Shown here: one piece after another, positions 1 to 5,665 of the stretch | Layout: the number at the start of each line of letters is the position of its first letter | Position numbering within the stretch: position 1 is the first letter of the stretch | Origin: Opitutaceae bacterium UBA2377 | GTDB lineage: Bacteria > Verrucomicrobiota > Verrucomicrobiia > Opitutales > Opitutaceae | Reading direction: 5' to 3' | Length of the DNA: 10,747 bases | Assembly (NCBI GenBank): GCA_002344205.1 | Contig: DDSZ01000033.1 | Span: 169-10,915, forward strand | Notes under the pieces: model-generated | Seen by the model: the letters and a program-made list of their open reading frames with translations, nothing else | What the model was told of the DNA's origin: nothing | Database searches by the model: none | Made by a program: the position numbers and the translations under genes

Positions 1-25
1 TGCCTCACCCCACCTCACCAGAATT

Positions 26-53
26 GGCCGGAGCCACCCGCTCCGGCCTTTTT
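26..53 (+). terminator. Rho-independent terminator of an upstream off-window gene
   Basis: An 8-bp perfect stem (GGCCGGAG at 26-33, CTCCGGCC at 41-48) with a 7-base loop is followed by five T (49-53). The T-run lies on the + strand side, so it terminates a + strand gene left of the window. The flank on the other side has no comparable T-run, so it is probably not an efficient terminator for the minus-strand gene that stops at 66. Confidence 0.85.
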
Positions 54-65
54 CGTGCGCCCGGT

Positions 66-575
66 TTACCGCAGGCGCGGCACCGCCTCGAACGCCAGGG
101 CGCGCGCCGCCAGCCGGCCGGCCAAGGGATACTCAAACGCCTGGCCCCGAAAAGCCTGATCGGCGCCACGCAGCACCCACAGCAAGCCAGCCACCGGCGC
201 CGCCGCCAGGACGAGCAGCACCAGCACCGTCAGGCCGGCCGCCACCGGCAGGAACACCAGACCCAGCAGGGCGACGCTGACCGCGGCCGTGACCAGCCAG
301 CCCAGGACCAGGGCCAGCGCCGAGGCCACCGCCGTCAAAATATACAGGATCGCGCCGCCGGCCTGGAAGACCGTGGCCTGCAGCGCATGGAAGGCCGCAT
401 AGGGCGAGCGCTCGCGCCAGTACAGGGCCATCCCTAACGGCACAAAGAGCGCGGCCACGGCCCCCACCCCGCCGCTGACCAGGCCGGCGATCACAGTCAC
501 CAGCGCGGTCAGGTGGGCGGCCATCGCCCAATAACGCTCACTCCGCGACGGCCGCCGCTCACTCATCAACGTCAT
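66..575 (-). CDS. DUF4870-like integral membrane protein
   Basis: A 169-residue membrane protein of unknown function. A short Arg/Ser-rich N-terminus is followed by a signature resembling the DUF4870 (Tic20-like) family: WAMAAHLTAL (16-25), a Pro-Leu pair with WRERSPYAAFHALQA (53-67), then FQ (70-71). Hydrophobic segments lie at about 20-50, 72-95 and 97-134. The C-terminal tail has RGQAFEYPLAGR (143-154), similar to the conserved end of this family. It is longer than the usual 100-130 residues because the last hydrophobic region is extended. The ATG at 575 is preferred because GGAG lies about 11 bases upstream; the ATG at 566 would be too far from it. It is transcribed divergently from the operon beginning at 654. 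The family's biochemical role is unknown, so none is assigned. Confidence 0.82.
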   Translation of the reverse strand: MTLMSERRPSRSERYWAMAAHLTALVTVIAGLVSGGVGAVAALFVPLGMALYWRERSPYAAFHALQATVFQAGGAILYILTAVASALALVLGWLVTAAVSVALLGLVFLPVAAGLTVLVLLVLAAAPVAGLLWVLRGADQAFRGQAFEYPLAGRLAARALAFEAVPRLR

Positions 576-632
576 CGTCTGAAGGTCTCCTACCCACCCT
601 TACGCGAGGCGGCGCCGCGAGTTGCAGCCGGT

Positions 633-652
633 CCGCGATGCTATAATCGCGG
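633..652. promoter_or_regulatory. 20-bp inverted repeat (possible operator) around the -10 box
   Basis: Two perfect 7-base arms, CCGCGAT (633-639) and ATCGCGG (646-652), are separated by six bases. The dyad covers the extended -10 box at 639-647 and ends just before the GTG at 654. Its size and position fit a repressor operator, but no cognate regulator is visible here. It could be chance in GC-rich DNA. Confidence 0.45.
639..647 (+). promoter_or_regulatory. Extended -10 promoter element of the 654-4812 operon
   Basis: TGCTATAAT is an exact extended -10 box (TGnTATAAT). No good -35 is seen at the usual distance; TTGCAG at 622-627 has only a 14-base spacer, which is tolerable because extended -10 promoters depend less on the -35. 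Transcription would be expected to begin about seven bases after the box, at or next to the GTG start codon (654), implying a leaderless mRNA. Confidence 0.7.
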
Positions 653-653
653 C

Positions 654-872
654 GTGTCGTTCCCGCCGGATCCGCCAATTACCAAACGCCAACTCGGCTG
701 GCTGACTGTCTGCGCCGGGTTGGGCGCGGCCAGCGCCCTGCTGGCCGCCGATGTCTTCGGGGCCGGCCAATGGACGGGCCTGGGGCCGGCCCAAAGCCTG
801 GCGCTGGGGGCCGCCGGCCTGCTGACCGTGCTCGGCCTGGCCCTGCTGCCCCTGGGCGATCGCCCGGCCTGA
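654..872 (+). CDS. Small two-helix membrane protein, leaderless GTG start
   Basis: A 72-residue protein of unknown family. After a short Pro-rich N-terminus and a KR pair (11-12) come two hydrophobic segments, about 14-33 and 46-67, joined by a loop containing DVFGAGQW, so a helical hairpin in the membrane is likely. The frame stays open further upstream, but the GTG at 654 is chosen because it lies exactly where transcription from the TATAAT box at 642-647 should begin, and because residues before it look like GC-rich noise. No ribosome binding site precedes it, consistent with leaderless initiation. It stops 29 bases before the GT-C glycosyltransferase and is presumably co-transcribed with it. 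Function unknown. Confidence 0.6.
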   Translation: MSFPPDPPITKRQLGWLTVCAGLGAASALLAADVFGAGQWTGLGPAQSLALGAAGLLTVLGLALLPLGDRPA

Positions 873-901
873 CCCGGCGGGATCCGCCAAAGCGAGATCT
901 G

Positions 902-2503
902 GTGCGCACCGCAATCCTCGGCCCGGCGCCTGACGGCCTCCCCCGCTGGGCGCGTTGGCTCTCCGCCCTGCTGTTCGGCCTGGCCGTCCTCGCCCTGGTC
1001 GGCCAGTTCCTGGTGTACGGCCACTACACGGCCTCGCTGCTGCGTTTCCCGTTCGACTATGACCAGGGCGAGGGCTTTGAGCTGTACGACACGCTGCTCC
1101 ACACCCAGGGCCGCTGGCCGTACCAGGACAGCCAGGTCTTCCCGTTCTATACGTCGATCTACCCGCCCGTCTTCCACCTGCTGACGGCGCCGCTCGTCCT
1201 GGTCTTCGGCCCGCACCTGTGGACCGGACGCCTGGTCAGTTTCCTGGCTTCGCTCGTCGCCGCCGGCGCGCTGGCCTGGGCCGTGCGCCGCGAGACCGGC
1301 CAGACGCTGGCCGCGGCGCTCACCGGCCTGCTCTTCCTGGCGTCGAATTACACGTTCGCCATCGGCCCGCTCTTCCGCCAGCACATGACCATGGTGATGT
1401 TTGAGACGCTGGCCATCGTCGCCCTGGCGCGCTTCGACTGGCGGTCGGCCGCCGGCGCCGTCCAGGCCGCGCCGTGGCGGGACCGGCGTCTGCTGCTGGG
1501 CCTGGCCGCCCTGCTGGCCGCCGGTTACTCCAAGCCGCTCGCGCTGGCGACGGCGCTGGCGGCCTTCGCCTACCTGTTCCTGCGCGGGCCGCGCCGCGCC
1601 CTGGCGGCCGGCCTGGGCCTGGCGCTGGTGGGCGGCGGGCTGTTCTTGTGGATCGATTGGCAGACGCAGGGCTGGTGGTTCGTGAGCATCATCCGCGCCA
1701 ACCTCAACGACTATGACCTCCAGCAGACGCTGGGCTTCTACCGCGAGTGGCTGGAGCTGCACGGCGTGATCGCGGTCGCCGCCTTCGGCTACTTCATCTA
1801 CGAGCTGTACTTCAGCCGTCTCTCGGCCTACGCGGTCTGGTTCGCGTTCGCCTTCGCCAACGGCGCGCTGTCCGGCAAGTTCGGGGCCGGTGAATCGTAC
1901 TTCGTCACCACCACGGCCGCCGCCTGCCTGCTGGCCGGCCTGGCCGTCGGGAAGCTGCTGAGGGGCAGCGCCGCCGCGACCCGCTCGGTGTGGTTCCGGA
2001 TCGGCGTGGCCGTCGTGCTGCCGCTGCTCGTCCTGGTCCAGACCCGGCTCACGCTGCACGTCTACACGGACGGGCCGGTCTACGCCCCGCTGGCGCGTCT
2101 GCTCGGCGTGGCCGACAATTCCGGCCGCGGCTATTACGACTCGCAGGGTTACACCCAGCTGGGCCCGCGCCCCACCCGCGCCGACCATGAGGCCGGCTAC
2201 GCCATCATGGCGCGCGCCCGGGCGGCGCCGGGGCCGGTCTTCTCCGAGGAGGCCGCCTTCGTGCTGGCGGCCGGCAAGCCCGTGGTCACCAACCCTTTCG
2301 TGCAGCTGGTGATGTACCAGGCCGGGCTGTTCGATCCGGCCGAGGAGATCCGCCAGATCGAGGCGCGGGCCTTCGGGCTCGTCATCCTGCGCGCGCAGTT
2401 CTACCCGCCGCCGGTGCTGGAGGCGCTGGGCGCGCACTACCAGCCGGCCGGCGAGATCGCCATGAACGGCTTCACCTACCGGCTGCTCACGCCGCGGCCG
2501 TGA
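902..2503 (+). CDS. GT-C family integral membrane glycosyltransferase
   Basis: A polytopic membrane protein of 533 residues resembling GT-C (ArnT/PMT-like, GT39/DUF2029-type) glycosyltransferases, which use lipid-linked sugars and act on the outer face of the membrane. The first helix is at about 19-38. The following loop carries an acidic motif, FDYDQGEGFELY (51-62), where GT-C enzymes keep their catalytic Asp/Glu, then an aromatic stretch with YPP (87-89). About eight further hydrophobic segments extend to about 380. The last 150 residues are a soluble domain. GTG at 902 is chosen because it gives a compact N-terminus before helix 1; a purine-rich AAAGCGAG lies about five bases upstream. 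An in-frame ATG at 770 would overlap the previous gene by about 100 bases. It ends 12 bases before the kinase. Acceptor and sugar cannot be told. Confidence 0.8.
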   Translation: MRTAILGPAPDGLPRWARWLSALLFGLAVLALVGQFLVYGHYTASLLRFPFDYDQGEGFELYDTLLHTQGRWPYQDSQVFPFYTSIYPPVFHLLTAPLVLVFGPHLWTGRLVSFLASLVAAGALAWAVRRETGQTLAAALTGLLFLASNYTFAIGPLFRQHMTMVMFETLAIVALARFDWRSAAGAVQAAPWRDRRLLLGLAALLAAGYSKPLALATALAAFAYLFLRGPRRALAAGLGLALVGGGLFLWIDWQTQGWWFVSIIRANLNDYDLQQTLGFYREWLELHGVIAVAAFGYFIYELYFSRLSAYAVWFAFAFANGALSGKFGAGESYFVTTTAAACLLAGLAVGKLLRGSAAATRSVWFRIGVAVVLPLLVLVQTRLTLHVYTDGPVYAPLARLLGVADNSGRGYYDSQGYTQLGPRPTRADHEAGYAIMARARAAPGPVFSEEAAFVLAAGKPVVTNPFVQLVMYQAGLFDPAEEIRQIEARAFGLVILRAQFYPPPVLEALGAHYQPAGEIAMNGFTYRLLTPRP

Positions 2504-2515
2504 AAGGACGGGCGC

Positions 2516-4045
2516 ATGGACCAACCCGCTGACCTGACCGGGCGCACGATCGGCAAGTACCGCGTGGTGCAGCGCCTGGGCCGCGGCGGCATGGCCGAGG
2601 TCTACCGCGCCTACCAAACCACGCTGGACCGCTACGTGGCGCTCAAGGTGATCCTGCCGCAGCTGACGGCCGACCCGGATTTCCTGAAACGCTTCGAGCG
2701 CGAGGCCAAGAACGTGGCCGCCCTGCGCCACCCCAACATCATCCAGGTCTTCGATTTCGACGTCGAGGCCGGCCAGCCGTACATGGTGATGGAGTACATC
2801 GAGGGCGATGCGCTGAACCGGCTGTTGGCTAAGCTGGCCCAGCGCGGCCAGACGCTGCCCGAGGCGCAGGCCTTGCGCGTCGTGCGCGAGATCGCCCAGG
2901 CGCTGGCCTATGCCCACAAGCAGAACGTCGTCCACCGCGACGTCAAGCCCGCCAACGTCATGTTGGATAAGAGCGGGCGCGTCGTCCTGACGGACTTCGG
3001 CGTGGCCAAGATGGTCGGCGGCGAGACGTTGACGGCCACGGGCACGGCCACGGGCACACCCGCCTATATGTCCCCGGAACAGGCCCTGGGCGCGGCCGTG
3101 GACCAGCGCGCTGACCTGTACGCTCTGGGCGTGATCCTGTTTGAGCTGATCACCGGCCGCGTGCCCTTCGAGGCCGAGACGCCCCTGGCGATCATGCTCC
3201 AGCACGCCCACGCGGTCCGGCCATCGCCGCGCCAGTGGCAGCCGAACCTGGCGGACGGCCTGGAACGCCTGATCCTCAAGAGCCTGGCCCGCGATCCCGG
3301 CGAGCGCTGCCAGAGCGCGGAGGAGTTCCTGGGTTACCTGAACAACCCGGCCGCGGCGGCCCAGATCATCGTCCCGGCCTCCGCCCTCACGCCGGGCGAT
3401 CCGGCCGCGCGCCCGAGCTCGCCCGCCGCGCCGCCAGCGGCCCAGGCCGCCAGCAACGCCGAGACGGTGCCGCCGGTCCCCGCGGCCGCGCAGCCAGTGG
3501 CCCGCACCCTGCGCCAGACCCTCAAGGCGCTGACGTGTTACCATTGCACCGGCGCCGGCCTGGAGCTGGAGCCGGATGGGCGCGTGCGCTGCACCTTCTG
3601 CAACGAGCTCAACGAGATGGCCGGGCCGGTCTGCCCGCGCTGCGAGTTCGTCAACGCGGCCGGCGCCGAGATCTGCCAGAGCTGCAACCTGGCGCTGGGG
3701 CGCACCTGCCCCAACTGCCAGACCCGCAACTGGAGCGGGGCCGAACGCTGCGTGGCCTGCGGCCGCAGCCTGGACACCCTGGCCGCGCTGATCGAGCGGG
3801 CCGGCGACGCCGGCGAGCGCTTCCACCAGGAGCGCCGCGACCTGGCGGCCGTGTCGGCGCAGGAAGAGGCCGGCGCCCGCCAGCGCCTGGCGCAGCTAGA
3901 GGCCATCGACCAGCGCCGGCAAGCCGCCCTGCAAGCGGCGGCGGCCCGCCAGGCGCGCGAGCAACGGCTCGCCCTGACCGCCATCTTCGTCATCGTCCTG
4001 TTGATCATCGGCGGCTTCGTCGTCGTCGCCCTGTGGTTCCAATGA
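2516..4045 (+). CDS. PknB-type Ser/Thr kinase with three zinc ribbons and a C-terminal membrane anchor
   Basis: A 509-residue Hanks-type kinase that phosphorylates proteins on Ser/Thr. The kinase domain (about 15-275) has all key elements: Gly-rich loop GRGGMAEVY (22-30), ATP Lys44 in VALK, helix-C Glu63, catalytic HRDVKPAN (140-147), DFG (160-162), and GTPAYMSPEQ (180-189). A Pro/Ala-rich linker (about 285-330) leads to three CxxC...CxxC zinc ribbons: Cys341/344/359/362, Cys373/376/387/390 and Cys398/401/412/415. A charged, coiled-coil-like stretch (about 425-484) then leads to one membrane helix (about 485-507) that ends the protein. There are no extracytoplasmic PASTA repeats, so signals are probably received inside the cell. 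AGGA stands seven bases before the ATG. The stop overlaps the start of scpA (ATGA), implying translational coupling. Substrates are unknown. Confidence 0.93.
   Translation: MDQPADLTGRTIGKYRVVQRLGRGGMAEVYRAYQTTLDRYVALKVILPQLTADPDFLKRFEREAKNVAALRHPNIIQVFDFDVEAGQPYMVMEYIEGDALNRLLAKLAQRGQTLPEAQALRVVREIAQALAYAHKQNVVHRDVKPANVMLDKSGRVVLTDFGVAKMVGGETLTATGTATGTPAYMSPEQALGAAVDQRADLYALGVILFELITGRVPFEAETPLAIMLQHAHAVRPSPRQWQPNLADGLERLILKSLARDPGERCQSAEEFLGYLNNPAAAAQIIVPASALTPGDPAARPSSPAAPPAAQAASNAETVPPVPAAAQPVARTLRQTLKALTCYHCTGAGLELEPDGRVRCTFCNELNEMAGPVCPRCEFVNAAGAEICQSCNLALGRTCPNCQTRNWSGAERCVACGRSLDTLAALIERAGDAGERFHQERRDLAAVSAQEEAGARQRLAQLEAIDQRRQAALQAAAARQAREQRLALTAIFVIVLLIIGGFVVVALWFQ
3032..3055 (+). 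repeat. Two tandem 12-bp copies within the kinase activation loop
   Basis: ACGGCCACGGGC is repeated exactly twice (3032-3043, 3044-3055) and encodes Thr-Ala-Thr-Gly twice (residues 173-180), just before the conserved GTPAY. The loop keeps the normal PknB-type length, so this is not an insertion, but it leaves alternating Thr residues as candidate autophosphorylation sites. Confidence 0.6.
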
Positions 4046-4812
4046 ACGCTTCGCCGTCTGCTTACACCGTCCAACTGCCGGTCTTCTCCGGCCCGCTCGA
4101 CCTGCTCCTGCAGCTGATCGAGCGCGAGGAGCTGGATATCACCAAGGTTGCGCTGGCCCAGGTGACCGACCAGTTTCTGGGTTACATCAAAGTCCTGGAG
4201 CAGCTCAACCTGGCGGACATCGCCGACTTCCTGGTGATCGCGGCGCGCCTGGTCCTGATCAAGAGCGAGGCGCTCCTGCCGCGGCCGGTGGAGCGCGCGC
4301 CGGGCGAGGAAGATCCGGGCGATGAACTGGCCCGCCAGCTGCTGGCCTACAAGAAGTACAAGCAGATCGCCCACAGCCTGCACGAACGCGAGACCGCCAA
4401 CCTGCGCACTTATCTGCGCCTGGCCCCGCCGCCCAAGGTGGAGAAGACACTCGACCTGAGCGGCGTGACCCCGCTCGACCTGCTGGAGGCCGTCCGGCGC
4501 GCGTTGGCGCTGGTGCCGGACAAGCCCGAACTGGGCACCGTCGTCGCCCCGCCCAAGGTGACCATCCGCGATCAGATCCATCTGATCGCGCGTTCGCTGC
4601 GCGAGCGCGGCGGGCATGTGGTGTTCCAGAAGCTGCTGGCCGGGGCGCAGAGCCGGATGGAGATCGTCGTCACGTTCCTGGCCACGCTCGAACTCATCAA
4701 GCGCCGCAAGATCGAGGCGCGCCAGTCCGCGATGTTCGGCGACATCGAGTTGATCTCGCTGGGCGAGTGGACCGAGGACGAGGCCGCGCTGAGCGAGCTG
4801 GAATTCGAGTGA
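4042..4812 (+). CDS. scpA: Segregation and condensation protein A (ScpA)
   Basis: A 256-residue ScpA, the kleisin subunit that bridges the SMC heads and, with ScpB, forms the bacterial condensin acting on the nucleoid. The N-terminal SMC-binding region shows the hallmark FSGPLDLLLQLIEREELDI (12-30), followed by the ADIADFLVIAARLVLIKSEALLP segment. The middle region is charged and helical. The C-terminal winged helix carries VTFLATLELIKRRKI. Length is normal. The ATG at 4042 overlaps the kinase stop by four bases, so translation is likely coupled; no separate promoter is seen. ScpB, usually the next gene, is absent: the reading ends in a terminator (4863-4886) and unrelated sugar genes follow. 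Linkage to a kinase is context only and does not show that ScpA is its substrate. Confidence 0.95.
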   Translation: MNASPSAYTVQLPVFSGPLDLLLQLIEREELDITKVALAQVTDQFLGYIKVLEQLNLADIADFLVIAARLVLIKSEALLPRPVERAPGEEDPGDELARQLLAYKKYKQIAHSLHERETANLRTYLRLAPPPKVEKTLDLSGVTPLDLLEAVRRALALVPDKPELGTVVAPPKVTIRDQIHLIARSLRERGGHVVFQKLLAGAQSRMEIVVTFLATLELIKRRKIEARQSAMFGDIELISLGEWTEDEAALSELEFE

Positions 4813-4862
4813 CCGGCCCGGCCGGCCCGCCAACCACCCCCAACTTTCCCAGCGGCGCATAG

Positions 4863-4886
4863 GACAGCGGTCAGGCTGTCTTTTTT
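4863..4886 (+). terminator. Rho-independent terminator after scpA
   Basis: The 6-bp stem GACAGC (4863-4868) / GCTGTC (4875-4880) with a 6-base loop is followed by six T (4881-4886). It lies 50 bases after the scpA stop and closes the 654-4812 transcription unit. Confidence 0.85.
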
Positions 4887-4899
4887 GCCGCTCCCTCCG

Positions 4900-4905
4900 C
4901 ATAAT
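4900..4905 (+). promoter_or_regulatory. Candidate -10 box upstream of the N-acetyltransferase gene
   Basis: CATAAT matches TATAAT at five of six positions and lies directly after the scpA terminator, so a fresh promoter is expected here. There is no convincing -35 or extended TG. Transcription would start near 4912, giving a leader of about 46 bases that includes AAAGGAG (4938-4944), 13 bases before the ATG at 4958. Confidence 0.4.
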
Positions 4906-4957
4906 GGGGCCATGCGCTTTCCGAGTGGTTTTGCAAGAAAGGAGCGCCCAAACCGAT

Positions 4958-5593
4958 ATGCGTGAGCGCGACAACGTCCGAATCCACCCCACCGCCGAAG
5001 TCTCTGACCTGGCCGAAATCGGGCCGGGGACGCGGATCTGGAATCACTGCCAGGTGCGCGAAGGCGCCGTCCTGGGCCGCAACTGCATCCTCAGCAAAGA
5101 CGTCTACATCGACGCCGGCGTCCACATCGGCGACAACTGCAAGATCCAGAACGGCATCTCCGTCTATCACGGCGTCGTGCTGGAGGACGGCGTGTTCTGC
5201 GGTCCGCACATGGTCTTCACCAACGACCGCAATCCGCGCGCCATCAACCTAGACGGCTCGCTCAAGAGCGCCGACGACTGGGTGTTGAGCGAGACACGCG
5301 TGCGAACCGGCGCCGCCATCGGCGCCGGGGCGATCCTGGTGTGCGGCATCACCGTCGGCCGGTGGGCCATGGTCGGCGCTGGCGCCGTGGTCACCCGCGA
5401 CGTGCCGGACTACGGCCTGGTGTTCGGCAACCCGGCCCGCCTGCGCGGTTTCGTCAGCCCGTCCGGCGCCAAAATGAGCGCGGCGCCCGAGCAGCCGGCG
5501 GGCGGCGACGACGTCCGTCTGCTCTGCCCCAAGAGCGGGCTGGCCGTCCTGATCCCGCGCGCCACCTACGAGCGCCTGATCGTCGACAACTAA
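4958..5593 (+). CDS. wbpD: WbpD/WlbB-like UDP-sugar N-acetyltransferase (left-handed beta-helix)
   Basis: A 211-residue hexapeptide-repeat acyltransferase. Members of the closest family use acetyl-CoA to acetylate the 3-amino group of UDP-2-acetamido-3-amino-2,3-dideoxy-glucuronate, a step towards diacetamido uronic acids in surface polysaccharides. Visible marks: IHPTAEV (9-15), repeated hexapeptides IGPGTRIW, VLGRNC, IGDNCKIQNGISVY, the family signature CGPHMVFTN (81-89) with the following NPRA, then IGAGAILVCGITVG, VGAGAVVTRDVPDY and GNPARLRGF. ATG 4958 is used because AAAGGAG lies upstream and the homologous part starts just after it. The C-terminal tail (165-211) resembles the zinc ribbon of some relatives but keeps only one Cys. 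It precedes a DegT aminotransferase that could supply its amino-sugar substrate. The exact sugar is inferred, not shown. Confidence 0.88.
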   Translation: MRERDNVRIHPTAEVSDLAEIGPGTRIWNHCQVREGAVLGRNCILSKDVYIDAGVHIGDNCKIQNGISVYHGVVLEDGVFCGPHMVFTNDRNPRAINLDGSLKSADDWVLSETRVRTGAAIGAGAILVCGITVGRWAMVGAGAVVTRDVPDYGLVFGNPARLRGFVSPSGAKMSAAPEQPAGGDDVRLLCPKSGLAVLIPRATYERLIVDN

Positions 5594-5596
5594 GCC

Positions 5597-5640
5597 GGAC
5601 CCCCGGTCCCGGCCCCGCGCGCTGGGCCCGCCAGGCGGGC
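5597..5640 (+). other. Two GC-rich hairpins between the acetyltransferase and aminotransferase genes
   Basis: GGACC (5597-5601) / GGTCC (5605-5609), and the palindrome GCCCGCC-A-GGCGGGC (5626-5640), could form stems in the 72-base gap. Neither has a T-run, so they are not standard terminators. They might slow or stabilise the transcript, or be chance in GC-rich DNA. GGAG at 5652-5655 is the ribosome binding site of the next gene. Confidence 0.35.
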
Positions 5641-5665
5641 GGCGCCTTATCGGAGTGGAACCTTC

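Noticed and set aside
513..653. Upstream ATG as the start of the 72-aa membrane protein
   Set aside because: The added 47 residues are Arg/Pro-rich noise, overlap the DUF4870-like gene start, and lie upstream of the TATAAT box that should start the transcript at 654.
770..901. Upstream in-frame ATG as the start of the glycosyltransferase
   Set aside because: It would overlap the 72-aa gene by about 100 bases and add a 44-residue Pro/Arg/Gly-rich extension without homologous character; GTG 902 is more consistent.
641..3826. Antisense open frame of about 1060 codons on the minus strand
   Set aside because: It lies opposite three well-supported + strand genes, its translation is Gln/Arg/Gly/Ala-rich low complexity with no domain, and such long shadows are expected in GC-rich DNA where stops are rare.
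3538..4992. Minus-strand open frame of 484 codons opposite the kinase end and scpA
   Set aside because: It overlaps scpA, whose family signature is unmistakable on the + strand, and has no recognisable domain.
5597..5640. Rho-independent terminator between the acetyltransferase and aminotransferase genes
   Set aside because: The GC hairpins have no T-run, and the two genes fit one transcription unit.
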